A stretch of 64,000 nt of DNA from Auanema rhodensis (lineage: Eukaryota; Nematoda; Chromadorea; Rhabditida; Rhabditidae). This document shows, piece by piece, positions 1-14,088 of this stretch. The translations under genes were made by a program, and so were the position numbers. The first letter of the stretch is position 1; every line of letters starts with the position of its first letter. Under the pieces are notes generated by a model, which was given only the letters and a program-made list of their open reading frames with translations, ran no database searches and was not told where the DNA came from. The DNA lies in contig OZ059898.1 in NCBI GenBank assembly GCA_964057225.1, forward strand, positions 16,593,267 to 16,657,266, written 5' to 3'.

Positions 1-1936
1 CGTGAAGCGAGTTACATACCGAGTGCACATCACGTGTACATTTAATTAGCATAAATTAAAGTTCACGTAAATTTCAAAGTCATGGTTACCATGAACCAAT
101 ATCAATAAAAATTTGTTTTTAGACTAATATGGACATGGGGAATCTAATTTTGAAAACCGCATCTCTTTATCTTTCACGTGAAGCGAGTTACATACCAAGT
201 GCACATCACGTGTACATTTAATTAGCATAAATTAAAGTTCACGTAAATTTCAAAGACATGGTTACCATGAACCAATATCAATAAAAATTTGTTTTTAGAC
301 TAATATGGACATGGGGAATCTAATTTTGAAAACCGCATCTCTTTATCTTTCACGTAAAGCGAGTTACATACCAAGTGCACATCACGTGTACATTTAATTA
401 GCATAAATTAAAGTTCACGTAAATTTCAAAGACATGGTTACCATGAACCAATATCAATAAAAATTTGTTTTTAGACTAATATGGACATGGGGAATCTAAT
501 TTTGAAAACCGCATCTCTTTATCTTTCACGTGAAGCGAGTTTCATACCAAGTGCACATCACGTGTACATTTAATTAGCATAAATTAAAGTTCACGTAAAT
601 TTCAAAGTCATGGTTACCATGAACCAATATCAATAAAAATTTGTTTTTAGACTAATATGGACATGGGGAATCTAATTTTGAAAACCGCATCTCTTTATCT
701 TTCACGTGAAGCGAGTTACATACCAAGTGCACATCACGTGTACATTTAATTAGCATAAATTAAAGTTCACGTAAATTTCATAGACATGGTTACCATGAAC
801 CAATATCAATAAAAATTTGTTTTTAGACTAATATGGACATGGGGAATCTAATTTTGAAAACCGCATCTCTTTATCTTTCACGTGAAGCGAGTTACATACC
901 AAGTGCACATCACGTGTACATTTAATTAGCATAAATTAAAGTTCACGTAAATTTCAAAGTCATGGTTACCATGCACCAATATCAATAAAAATTTGTTTTT
1001 AGACTAATATGGACATGGGGAATCTAATTTTGAAAACCGCATCTCTTTATCTTTCACGTGAAGCGAGTTACATACCGAGTGCACATCACGTGTACATTTA
1101 ATTAGCATAAATTAAAGTTCACGTAAATTTCAAAGACATGGTTACCATGAACCAATATCAATAAAAATTTGTTTTTAGACTAATATGGACATGGGGAATC
1201 TAATTTTGAAAACCGCATCTCTTTATCTTTCACGTGAAGCGAGTTACATACCGAGTGCACATCACGTGTACATTTAATTAGCATAAATTAAAGTTCACGT
1301 AAATTTCAAAGTCATGGTTACCATGAACCAATATCAATAAAAATTTGTTTTTAGACTAATATGGACATGGGGAATCTAATTTTGAAAACCGCATCTCTTT
1401 ATCTTTCACGTGAAGCGAGTTACATACCAAGTGCACATCACGTGTACATTTAATTAGCATAAATTAAAGTTCACGTAAATTTCAAAGTCATGGTTACCAT
1501 GAACCAATATCAATAAAAATTTGTTTTTAGACTAATATGGACATGGGGAATCTAATTTTGAAAACCGCATCTCTTTATCTTTCACGTGAAGCGAGTTACA
1601 TACCGAGTGCACATCACGTGTACATTTAATTAGCATAAATTAAAGTTCACGTAAATTTCAAAGTCATGGTTACCATGAACCAATATCAATAAAAATTTGT
1701 TTTTAGACTAATATGGACATGGGGAATCTAATTTTGAAAACCGCATCTCTTTATCTTTCACGTGAAGCGAGTTACATACCAAGTGCACATCACGTGTACA
1801 TTTAATTAGCATTAATTAAAGTTCACGTAAATTTCAAAGTCATGGTTACCATGAACCAATATCAATAAAAATTTGTTTTTAGACTAATATGGACATGGGG
1901 AATCTAATTTTGAAAACCGCATCTCTTTATCTTTCA
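1..1936. repeat. Duplicated block A1, copy 1 (11 monomers)
   Basis: Rare markers occur in the same order as in 3521-5632: ACGTAAAGCG at about 355, GAGTTTCATACC at about 537, TTTCATAGACATGG at about 777 and GCATTAATT at about 1809. The offset to copy 2 is 3520 bp for the first three monomers and 3696 bp afterwards. The left edge is cut by the window. Confidence 0.88.
177..352 (+). repeat. Representative 176-bp monomer (reference for unit numbering)
   Basis: This copy is close to the array consensus. In unit coordinates, 1-10 is CGTGAAGCGA. A CACGTG motif spans the unit junction (175-4) and a second lies at 31-36, with a related CACGTA at 64-69. An AT-rich inverted repeat lies at 41-60 (arms TTTAATT and AATTAAA). 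A GC-richer dyad lies at 81-93 (CATGGTTACCATG). An A/T stem-like segment at 104-119 has arms TAAAAA and TTTTTA. GGACATGGGG lies at 131-140. The unit ends with a pyrimidine-rich stretch around 160-175. Stop codons in all frames keep open reading frames short. The choice of start is arbitrary and was made only for counting. This copy carries the common A at unit position 80 (GACATGG) where most copies have T. Confidence 0.95.
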
Positions 1937-3520
1937 CGTGAAGCGAGTTACATACCAAGTGCACATCACGTGTACATTTAATTAGCATAAATTAAAGTTC
2001 ACGTAAATTTCAAAGTCATGGTTACCATGCACCAATATCAATAAAAATTTGTTTTTAGACTAATATGGACATGGGGAATCTAATTTTGAAAACCGCATCT
2101 CTTTATCTTTCACGTGAAGCGAGTTACATACCGAGTGCACATCACGTGTACATTTAATTAGCATAAATTAAAGTTCACGTAAATTTCAAAGTCATGGTTA
2201 CCATGAACCAATATCAATAAAAATTTGTTTTTAGACTAATATGGACATGGGGAATCTAATTTTGAAAACCGCATCTCTTTATCTTTCACGTGAAGCGAGT
2301 TACATACCAAGTGCACATCACGTGTACATTTAATTAGCATAAATTAAAGTTCACGTAAATTTCAAAGTCATGGTTACCATGCACCAATATCAATAAAAAT
2401 TTGTTTTTAGACTAATATGGACATGGGGAATCTAATTTTGAAAACCGCATCTCTTTATCTTTCACGTGAAGCGAGTTACATACCGAGTGCACATCACGTG
2501 TACATTTAATTAGCATAAATTAAAGTTCACGTAAATTTCAAAGTCATGGTTACCATGAACCAATATCAATAAAAATTTGTTTTTAGACTAATATGGACAT
2601 GGGGAATCTAATTTTGAAAACCGCATCTCTTTATCTTTCACGTGAAGCGAGTTACATACCAAGTGCACATCACGTGTACATTTAATTAGCATAAATTAAA
2701 GTTCACGTAAATTTCAAAGACATGGTTACCATGCACCAATATCAATAAAAATTTGTTTTTAGACTAATATGGACATGGTGAATCTAATTTTGAAAACCGC
2801 ATCTCTTTATCTTTCACGTGAAGCGAGTTACATACCAAGTTCACATCACGTGTACATTTAATTAGCATAAATTAAAGTTCACGTAAATTTCAAAGTCATG
2901 GTTACCATGAACCAATATCAATAAAAATTTGTTTTTAGACTAATATGGACATGGGGAATCTAATTTTGAAAACCGCATCTCTTTATCTTTCACGTGAAGC
3001 GAGTTACATACCAAGTTCACATCACGTGTACATTTAATTAGCATAAATTAAAGTTCACGTAAATTTCAAAGTCATGGTTACCATGAACCAATATCAATAA
3101 AAATTTGTTTTTAGACTAATATGGACATGGGGAATCTAATTTTGAAAACCGCATCTCTTTATCTTTCACGTGAAGCGAGTTACATACCAAGTGCACATCA
3201 CGTGTACATTTAATTAGCATAAATTAAAGTTCACTTAAATTTCAAAGTCATGGTTACCATGAACCAATATCAATAAAAATTTGTTTTTAGACTAATATGG
3301 ACATGGGGAATCTAATTTTGAAAACCGCATCTCTTTATCTCTCACGTGAAGCGAGTTACATACCGAGTGCACATCACGTGTACATTTAATTAGCATAAAT
3401 TAAAGTTCACGTAAATTTCAAAGTCATGGTTACCATGAACCAATATCAATAAAAATTTGTTTTTAGACTAATATGGACATGGGGAATCTAATTTTGAAAA
3501 CCGCATCTCTTTATCTTTCA

Positions 3521-5632
3521 CGTGAAGCGAGTTACATACCGAGTGCACATCACGTGTACATTTAATTAGCATAAATTAAAGTTCACGTAAATTTCAAAGT
3601 CATGGTTACCATGAACCAATATCAATAAAAATTTGTTTTTAGACTAATATGGACATGGGGAATCTAATTTTGAAAACCGCATCTCTTTATCTTTCACGTG
3701 AAGCGAGTTACATACCAAGTGCACATCACGTGTACATTTAATTAGCATAAATTAAAGTTCACGTAAATTTCAAAGACATGGTTACCATGAACCAATATCA
3801 ATAAAAATTTGTTTTTAGACTAATATGGACATGGGGAATCTAATTTTGAAAACCGCATCTCTTTATCTTTCACGTAAAGCGAGTTACATACCAAGTGCAC
3901 ATCACGTGTACATTTAATTAGCATAAATTAAAGTTCACGTAAATTTCAAAGACATGGTTACCATGAACCAATATCAATAAAAATTTGTTTTTAGACTAAT
4001 ATGGACATGGGAAATCTAATTTTGAAAACCGCATCTCTTTATCTTTCACGTGAAGCGAGTAACATACCAAGTGCACATCACGTGTACATTTAATTAGCAT
4101 AAATTAAAGTTCACGTAAATTTCAAAGTCATGGTTACCATGAACCAATATCAATAAAAATTTGTTTTTAGACTAATATGGACATGGGGAATCTAATTTTG
4201 AAAACCGCATCTCTTTATCTTTCACGTGAAGCGAGTTTCATACCAAGTGCACATCACGTGTACATTTAATTAGCATAAATTAAAGTTCACGTAAATTTCA
4301 AAGTCATGGTTACCATGAACCAATATCAATAAAAATTTGTTTTTAGACTAATATGGACATGGGGAATCTAATTTTGAAAACCGCATCTCTTTATCTTTCA
4401 CGTGAAGCGAGTTACATACCAAGTGCACATCACGTGTACATTTAATTAGCATAAATTAAAGTTCACGTAAATTTCATAGACATGGTTACCATGAACCAAT
4501 ATCAATAAAAATTTGTTTTTAGACTAATATGGACATGGGGAATCTAATTTTGAAAACCGCATCTCTTTATCTTTCACGTGAAGCGAGTTACATACCAAGT
4601 GCACATCACGTGTACATTTAATTAGCATAAATTAAAGTTCACGTAAATTTCAAAGTCATGGTTACCATGCACCAATATCAATAAAAATTTGTTTTTAGAC
4701 TAATATGGACATGGGGAATCTAATTTTGAAAACCGCATCTCTTTATCTTTCACGTGAAGCGAGTTACATACCGAGTGCACATCACGTGTACATTTAATTA
4801 GCATAAATTAAAGTTCACGTAAATTTCAAAGACATGGTTACCATGAACCAATATCAATAAAAATTTGTTTTTAGACTAATATGGACATGGGGAATCTAAT
4901 TTTGAAAACCGCATCTCTTTATCTTTCACGTGAAGCGAGTTACATACCGAGTGCACATCACGTGTACATTTAATTAGCATAAATTAAAGTTCACGTAAAT
5001 TTCAAAGTCATGGTTACCATGAACCAATATCAATAAAAATTTGTTTTTAGACTAATATGGACATGGGGAATCTAATTTTGAAAACCGCATCTCTTTATCT
5101 TTCACGTGAAGCGAGTTACATACCAAGTGCACATCACGTGTACATTTAATTAGCATAAATTAAAGTTCACGTAAATTTCAAAGTCATGGTTACCATGAAC
5201 CAATATCAATAAAAATTTGTTTTTAGACTAATATGGACATGGGGAATCTAATTTTGAAAACCGCATCTCTTTATCTTTCACGTGAAGCGAGTTACATACC
5301 GAGTGCACATCACGTGTACATTTAATTAGCATAAATTAAAGTTCACGTAAATTTCAAAGTCATGGTTACCATGAACCAATATCAATAAAAATTTGTTTTT
5401 AGACTAATATGGACATGGGGAATCTAATTTTGAAAACCGCATCTCTTTATCTTTCACGTGAAGCGAGTTACATACCAAGTGCACATCACGTGTACATTTA
5501 ATTAGCATTAATTAAAGTTCACGTAAATTTCAAAGTCATGGTTACCATGAACCAATATCAATAAAAATTTGTTTTTAGACTAATATGGACATGGGGAATC
5601 TAATTTTGAAAACCGCATCTCTTTATCTTTCA
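3521..5632. repeat. Duplicated block A1, copy 2, with one extra monomer
   Basis: This repeats the marker order of 1-1936. It gains one monomer at 4049-4224 (GAGTAACATACC, preceded by GGGAAATC at 4009-4016), so the offset steps from 20 to 21 monomers. The extra unit belongs to the haplotype that recurs in the 5-mer array at 5.8-8.4 kb. This suggests exchange with that neighbouring family. Confidence 0.86.
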
Positions 5633-5808
5633 CGTGAAGCGAGTTACATACCAAGTGCACATCACGTGTACATTTAATTAGCATTAATTAAAGTTCACGT
5701 AAATTTCAAAGTCATGGTTACCATGAACCAATATCAATAAAAATTTGTTTTTAGACTAATATGGACATGGGGAATCTAATTTTGAAAACCGCATCTCTTT
5801 ATCTTTCA

Positions 5809-8448
5809 CGTGAAGCGAGTTACATACCAAGTGCACATCACGTGTACATTTAATTAGCATAAATTAAAGTTCACGTAAATTTCAAAGACATGGTTACCAT
5901 GAACCAATATCAATAAAAATTTGTTTTTAGACTAATATGGACATGGGAAATCTAATTTTGAAAACCGCATCTCTTTATCTTTCACGTGAAGCGAGTAACA
6001 TACCAAGTGCACATCACGTGTACATTTAATTAGCATAAATTAAAGTTCACGTAAATTTCAAAGTCATGGTTACCATGAACCAATATCAATAAAAATTTGT
6101 TTTTAGACTAATATGGACATGGGGAATCTAATTTTGAAAACCGCATCTCTTTATCTTTCACGTGAAGCGAGTTACATACCAAGTGCACATCACGTGTACA
6201 TTTAATTAGCATAAATTAAAGTTCACGTAAATTTCAAAGACATGGTTACCATGAACCAATATCAATAAAAATTTGTTTTTAGACTAATATGGACATGGGG
6301 AATCTAATTTTGAAAACCGCATCTCTTTATCTTTCACGTGAAGCGAGTTACATACCGAGTGCACATCACGTGTACATTTAATTAGCATAAATTAAAGTTC
6401 ACGTAAATTTCAAAGTCATGGTTACCATGAACCAATATCAATAAAAATTTGTTTTTAGACTAATATGGACATGGGGAATCTAATTTTGAAAACCGCATCT
6501 CTTTATCTTTCACGTGAAGCGAGTTACATACCAAGTGCACATCACGTGTACATTTAATTAGCATAAATTAAAGTTCACGTAAATTTCAAAGTCATGGTTA
6601 CCATGAACCAATATCAATAAAAATTTGTTTTTAGACTAATATGGACATGGGGAATCTAATTTTGAAAACCGCATCTCTTTATCTTTCACGTGAAGCGAGT
6701 TACATACCAAGTGCACATCACGTGTACATTTAATTAGCATAAATTAAAGTTCACGTAAATTTCAAAGACATGGTTACCATGAACCAATATCAATAAAAAT
6801 TTGTTTTTAGACTAATATGGACATGGGAAATCTAATTTTGAAAACCGCATCTCTTTATCTTTCACGTGAAGCGAGTAACATACCAAGTGCACATCACGTG
6901 TACATTTAATTAGCATAAATTAAAGTTCACGTAAATTTCAAAGTCATGGTTACCATGAACCAATATCAATAAAAATTTGTTTTTAGACTAATATGGACAT
7001 GGGGAATCTAATTTTGAAAACCGCATCTCTTTATCTTTCACGTGAAGCGAGTTACATACCAAGTGCACATCACGTGTACATTTAATTAGCATAAATTAAA
7101 GTTCACGTAAATTTCAAAGACATGGTTACCATGAACCAATATCAATAAAAATTTGTTTTTAGACTAATATGGACATGGGGAATCTAATTTTGAAAACTGC
7201 ATCTCTTTATCTTTCACGTGAAGCGAGTTACATACCGAGTGCACATCACGTGTACATTTAATTAGCATAAATTAAAGTTCACGTAAATTTCAAAGACATG
7301 GTTACCATGAACCAATATCAATAAAAATTTGTTTTTAGACTAATATGGACATGGTGAATCTAATTTTGAAAACCGCATCTCTTTATCTTTCACGTGAAGC
7401 GAGTTACATACCAAGTTCACATCACGTGTACATTTAATTAGCATAAATTAAAGTTCACGTAAATTTCAAAGTCATGGTTACCATGAACCAATATCAATAA
7501 AAATTTGTTTTTAGACTAATATGGACATGGGGAATCTAATTTTGAAAACCGCATCTCTTTATCTTTCACGTGAAGCGAGTTACATACCAAGTGCACATCA
7601 CGTGTACATTTAATTAGCATAAATTAAAGTTCACGTAAATTTCAAAGACATGGTTACCATGAACCAATATCAATAAAAATTTGTTTTTAGACTAATATGG
7701 ACATGGGAAATCTAATTTTGAAAACCGCATCTCTTTATCTTTCACGTGAAGCGAGTAACATACCAAGTGCACATCACGTGTACATTTAATTAGCATAAAT
7801 TAAAGTTCACGTAAATTTCAAAGTCATGGTTACCATGAACCAATATCAATAAAAATTTGTTTTTAGACTAATATGGACATGGGGAATCTAATTTTGAAAA
7901 CCGCATCTCTTTATCTTTCACGTGAAGCGAGTTACATACCAAGTGCACATCACGTGTACATTTAATTAGCATAAATTAAAGTTCACGTAAATTTCAAAGA
8001 CATGGTTACCATGAACCAATATCAATAAAAATTTGTTTTTAGACTAATATGGACATGGTGAATCTAATTTTGAAAACCGCACCTCTTTATCTTTCACGTG
8101 AAGCGAGTTACATACCGAGTGCACATCACGTGTACATTTAATTAGCATAAATTAAAGTTCACGTAAATTTCAAAGTCATGGTTACCATGAACCAATATCA
8201 ATAAAAATTTGTTTTTAGACTAATATGGACATGGGGAATCTAATTTTGAAAATCGCATCTCTTTATCTTTCACGGGAAGCGAGTTACATACCAAGTGCAC
8301 ATCACGTGTACATTTAATTAGCATAAATTAAAGTTCACGTAAATTTCAAAGTCATGGTTACCATGCACCAATATCAATAAAAATTTGTTTTTAGACTAAT
8401 ATGGACATGGGGAATCTAATTTTGAAAACCGCATCTCTTTATCTTTCA
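5809..8448. repeat. 5-monomer (880-bp) higher-order repeat, three copies
   Basis: The linked pair GGGAAATC then GAGTAACATACC recurs at exactly 880-bp spacing (GAAATC at 5947, 6827 and 7707). Each 880-bp period has the order GACATGG+GAAATC, GTAACATACC, GACATGG, CCGAG, then a variable fifth monomer. The periods are 5809-6688, 6689-7568 and 7569-8448. Copies have drifted slightly, for example GGTGAATC and AAAACTGC in some members. This is a genuine short higher-order repeat. Confidence 0.85.
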
Positions 8449-11400
8449 CGTGAAGCGAGTTACATACCAAGTGCACATCACGTGTACATTTAATTAGCAT
8501 AAATTAAAGTTCACGTAAATTTCAAAGTCATGGTTACCATGCACCAATATCAATAAAAATTTGTTTTTAGACTAATATGGACATGGGGAATCTAATTTTG
8601 AAAACCGCATCTTTTTATCTTTCACGTGAAGCGAGTTACATACCAAGTGCACATCACGTGTACATTTAATTAACATTAATTAAAGTTCACGTAAATTTCA
8701 AAGTCATGGTTACCATGCACCAATATCAATAAAAATTTGTTTTTAGACTAATATGGACATGGGGAATCTAATTTTGAAAACCGCATCTCTTTATCTTTCA
8801 CGTGAAGCGAGTTACATACCGAGTGCACATCACGTGTACATTTAATTAGCATAAATTAAAGTTCACGTAAATTTCAAAGTCATGGTTACCATGAACCAAT
8901 ATCAATAAAAATTTGTTTTTAGACTAATATGGACATGGGGAATCTAATTTTGAAAACCGCATCTCTTTATCTTTCACGTGAAGCGAGTTACATACCAAGT
9001 GCACATCACGTGTACATTTAATTAGCATAAATTAAAGTTCACGTAAATTTCAAAGACATGGTTACCATGAACCAATATCAATAAAAATTTGTTTTTAGAC
9101 TAATATGGACATGGTGAATCTAATTTTGAAAACCGCATCTCTTTATCTTTCACGTGAAGCGAGTTACATACCAAGTTCACATCACGTGTACATTTAATTA
9201 GCATAAATTAAAGTTCACGTAAATTTCAAAGTCATGGTTACCATGAACCAATATCAATAAAAATTTGTTTTTAGACTAATATGGACATGGGGAATCTAAT
9301 TTTGAAAACCGCATCTCTTTATCTTTCACGTGAAGCGAGTTACATACCAAGTGCACATCACGTGTACATTTAATTAGCATAAATTAAAGTTCACGTAAAT
9401 TTCAAAGTCATGGTTACCATGAACCAATATCAATAAAAATTTGTTTTTAGACTAATATGGACATGGGGAATCTAATTTTGAAAACCGCATCTCTTTATCT
9501 TTCACGTGAAGCGAGTTACATACCAAGTGCACATCACGTGTACATTTAATTAGCATAAATTAAAGTTCACGTAAATTTCAAAGACATGGTTACCATGAAC
9601 CAATATCAATAAAAATTTGTTTTTAGACTAATATGGACATGGTGAATCTAATTTTGAAAACCGCATCTCTTTATCTTTCACGTGAAGCGAGTTACATACC
9701 AAGTTCACATCACGTGTACATTTAATTAGCATAAATTAAAGTTCACGTAAATTTCAAAGTCATGGTTACCATGAACCAATATCAATAAAAATTTGTTTTT
9801 AGACTAATATGGACATGGTGAATCTAATTTTGAAAACCGCATCTCTTTATCTTTCACGTGAAGCGAGTTACATACCAAGTGCACATCACGTGTACATTTA
9901 ATTAGCATAAATTAAAGTTCACGTAAATTTCAAAGTCATGATTACCATGAACCAATATCAATAAAAATTTGTTTTTAGACTAATATGGACATGGGGAATC
10001 TAATTTTGAAAACCGCATCTCTTTATCTTTCACGTGAAGCGAGTTACATACCAAGTGCACATCACGTGTACATTTAATTAGCATAAATTAAAGTTCACGT
10101 AAATTTCAAAGTCATGGTTACCATGCACCAATATCAATAAAAATTTGTTTTTAGACTAATATGGACATGGGGAATCTAATTTTGAAAACCGCATCTCTTT
10201 ATCTTTCACGTGAAGCGAGTTACATACCAAGTGCACATCACGTGTACATTTAATTAGCATAAATTAAAGTTCACGTAAATTTCAAAGACATGGTTACCAT
10301 GAACCAATATCAATAAAAATTTGTTTTTAGACTAATATGGACATGGTGAATCTAATTTTGAAAACCGCATCTCTTTATCTTTCACGTGAAGCGAGTTACA
10401 TACCAAGTGCACATCACGTGTACATTTAATTAGCATAAATTAAAGTTCACGTAAATTTCAAAGACATGGTTACCATGAACCAATATCAATAAAAATTTGT
10501 TTTTAGACTAATATGGACATGGGGAATCTAATTTTGAAAACCGCATCTCTTTATCTTTCACGTGAAGCGAGTTACATACCAAGTGCACATCACGTGTACA
10601 TTTAATTAGCATAAATTAAAGTTCACGTAAATTTCAAAGTCATGGTTACCATGCACCAATATCAATAAAAATTTGTTTTTAGACTAATATGGACATGGGG
10701 AATCTAATTTTGAAAACCGCATCTCTTTATCTTTCACGTGAAGCGAGTTACATACCAAGTGCACATCACGTGTACATTTAATTAGCATAAATTAAAGTTC
10801 ACGTAAATTTCAAAGTCATGGTTACCATGCACCAATATCAATAAAAATTTGTTTTTAGACTAATATGGACATGGGGAATCTAATTTTGAAAACCGCATCT
10901 CTTTATCTTTCACGTGAAGCGAGTTACATACCAAGTGCACATCACGTGTACATTTAATTAGCATAAATTAAAGTTCACGTAAATTTCAAAGTCATGGTTA
11001 CCATGCACCAATATCAATAAAAATTTGTTTTTAGACTAATATGGATATGGGGAATCTAATTTTGAAAACCGCATCTCTTTATCTTTCACGTGAAGCGAGT
11101 TACATACCAAGTGCACATCACGTAAACATTTAATTAGCATAAATTAAAGTTCACGTAAATTTCAAAGTCATGGTTACCATGAACCAATATCAATAAAAAT
11201 TTGTTTTTAGACTAATATGGACATGGGGAATCTAATTTTGAAAACCGCATCTTTTTATCTTTCACGGGAAGCGAGTTACATACCAAGTGCACATCACGTG
11301 TACATTTAATTAGCATAAATTAAAGTTCACGTAAATTTCAAAGTCATGGTTACCATGAACCAATATCAATAAAAATTTGTTTTTAGACTAATATGGACAT

Positions 11401-11616
11401 GGGGAATCTAATTTTGAAAACCGCATCTCTTTATCTTTCACGTGAAGCGAGTTACATACCAAGTGCACATCACGTGTACATTTAATTAGCATAAATTAAA
11501 GTTCACGTAAATTTCAAAGTCATGGTTACCATGAACCAATATCAATAAAAATTTGTTTTTAGACTAATATGGACATGGGGAATCTAATTTTGAAAACCGC
11601 ATCTCTTTATCTTTCA

Positions 11617-11800
11617 CGTGAAGCGAGTTACATACCAAGTGCACATCACGTGTACATTTAATTAGCATAAATTAAAGTTCACGTAAATTTCAAAGTCATG
11701 GTTACCATGAACCAATATCAATAACCAATATCAATGAATCTAATATCAATAACCAATATCAATGAATCTAATTTTGAAAAGCGCATCTCTTTATCTTTCA
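11617..11800. repeat. Rearranged 184-bp monomer with internal 28-bp tandem duplication
   Basis: The region normally running from the A/T stem to GGACATGGGG is missing. In its place are two perfect 28-bp direct copies at 11714-11741 and 11742-11769, built from the neighbouring ACCAATATCAAT and GAATCTAAT segments. Net change is +8 bp, after which every downstream unit start is shifted by 8. This is the only copy of this form in the window. It also carries AAAAGCGC, a marker otherwise mainly of domain B. Confidence 0.93.
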
Positions 11801-12680
11801 CGTGAAGCGAGTTACATACCAAGTGCACATCACGTGTACATTTAATTAGCATAAATTAAAGTTCACGTAAATTTCAAAGTCATGGTTACCATGAACCAAT
11901 ATCAATAAAAATTTGTTTTTAGACTAATATGGACATGGGGAATCTAATTTTGAAAACCGCATCTCTTTATCTTTCACGTGAAGCGAGTTACATACCAAGT
12001 GCACATCACGTGTACATTTAATTAGCATAAATTAAAGTTCACGTAAATTTCAAAGTCATGGTTACCATGAACCAATATCAATAAAAATTTGTTTTTAGAC
12101 TAATATGGACATGAGGAATCTAATTTTGAAAACCGCATCTCTTTATCTTTCACGTGAAGCGAGTTACATACCAAGTGCACATCACGTGTACATTTAATTA
12201 GCATAAATTAAAGTTCACGTAAATTTCAAAGACATGGTTACCATGAACCAATATCAATAAAAATTTGTTTTTAGACTAATATGGACATGGTGAATCTAAT
12301 TTTGAAAACCGCATCTCTTTATCTTTCACGTGAAGCGAGTTACATACCAAGTGCACATCACGTGTACATTTAATTAGCATATATTAAAGTTCACGTAAAT
12401 TTCAAAGTCATGGTTACCATGCACCAATATCAATAAAAATTTGTTTTTAGACTAATATGGACATGGTGAATCTAATTTTGAAAAGCGCATCTCTTTATCT
12501 TTCACGTGAAGCGAGTTACATACCAAGTGCACATCACGTGTACATTTAATTAGCATAAATTAAAGTTCACGTAAATTTCAAAGACATGGTTACCATGAAC
12601 CAATATCAATAAAAATTTGTTTTTAGACTAATATGGACATGGTGAATCTAATTTTGAAAAGCGCATCTCTTTATCTTTCA

Positions 12681-14088
12681 CGTGAAGCGAGTTACATACC
12701 AAGTGCACATCACGTAAACATTTAATTAGCATAAATTAAAGTTCACGTAAATTTCAAAGTCATGGTTACCATGAACCAATATCAATAAAAAATTGTTTTT
12801 AGACTAATATGGACATGGGGAATCTAGTTTTGAAAACCGCATCTCTTTATCTTTCACGTGAAGCGAGTTACATACCAAGTGCACATCACGTAAACATTTA
12901 ATTAGCATAAATTAAAGTTCACGTAAATTTCAAAGTCATGGTTACCATGAACCAATATCAATAAAAATTTGTTTTTAGACTAATATGGACATGGGGAATC
13001 TAATTTTGAAAACCGCATCTCTTTATCTTTCACGTGAAGCGAGTTACATACCAAGTGCACATCACGTGTACATTTAATTAGCATAAATTAAAGTTCACGT
13101 AAATTTCAAAGTCATGATTACCATGAACCAATATCAATAAAAATTTGTTTTTAGACTAATATGGACATGGGGAATCTAATTTTGAAAACCGCATCTCTTT
13201 ATCTTTCACGTGAAGCGAGTTACATACCAAGTGCACATCACGTGTACATTTAATTAGCATAAATTAAAGTTCACGTAAATTTCAAAGTCATGGTTACCAT
13301 GAACCAATATCAATAAAAATTTGTTTTTAGACTAATATGGACATGGGGAATCTAATTTTGAAAACCGCATCTCTTTATCTTTCACGTGAAGCGAGTTACA
13401 TACCAAGTGCACATCACGTGTACATTTAATTAGCATAAATTAAAGTTCACGTAAATTTCAAAGTCATGGTTACCATGAACCAATATCAATAAAAATTTGT
13501 TTTTAGACTAATATGGACATGGGGAATCTAATTTTGAAAACCGCATCTCTTTATCTTTCACGTGAAGCGAGTTACATACCAAGTGCACATCACGTGTACA
13601 TTTAATTAGCATAAATTAAAGTTCACGTAAATTTCAAAGTCATGGTTACCATGAACCAATATCAATAAAAAATTGTTTTTAGACTAATATGGACATGGGG
13701 AATCTAGTTTTGAAAACCGCATCTCTTTATCTTTCACGTGAAGCGAGTTACATACCAAGTGCACATCACGTAAACATTTAATTAGCATAAATTAAAGTTC
13801 ACGTAAATTTCAAAGTCATGGTTACCATGAACCAATATCAATAAAAATTTGTTTTTAGACTAATATGGACATGGGGAATCTAATTTTGAAAACCGCATCT
13901 CTTTATCTTTCACGTGAAGCGAGTTACATACCAAGTGCACATCACGTAAACATTTAATTAGCATAAATTAAAGTTCACGTAAATTTCAAAGTCATGATTA
14001 CCATGAACCAATATCAATAAAAATTTGTTTTTAGACTAATATGGACATGGGGAATCTAATTTTGAAAACCGCATCTCTTTATCTTTCA
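12681..14088. repeat. Local 880-bp duplication marked by AAAAAATTG and CTAGTTTT
   Basis: The linked pair ATAAAAAATTG plus AATCTAGTTTTG followed by CGTAAAC occurs at about 12.79 kb and again 880 bp later at about 13.67 kb (AATTGTTTTT at 12791 and 13671). The spacing is again exactly five monomers. CATGATTACC occurs in monomers following both copies. Confidence 0.75.

Larger units (their letters stand above)
1..11616. repeat. Array domain A: CCGAG / GACATGG / GGGAAATC variants
   Basis: These 66 monomers are all 176 bp with no length change. Recurrent local variants are ACCGAGTG for ACCAAGTG, GACATGG for GTCATGG, ATGCACC for ATGAACC, GGTGAATC and GGGAAATC for GGGGAATC, GTAACATACC, and AAGTTCACATC. 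They occur in linked sets that repeat at multi-monomer spacing. The CCGAG form becomes rare after about 9 kb, with an isolated copy near 21.5 kb. The limits are set by variant content and are soft. Confidence 0.75.

Noticed and set aside
11714-11769. Short tandem repeat as a separate minisatellite locus
   Set aside because: It has only two 28-bp copies, wholly inside one satellite monomer and made of monomer words, so it is an internal rearrangement.
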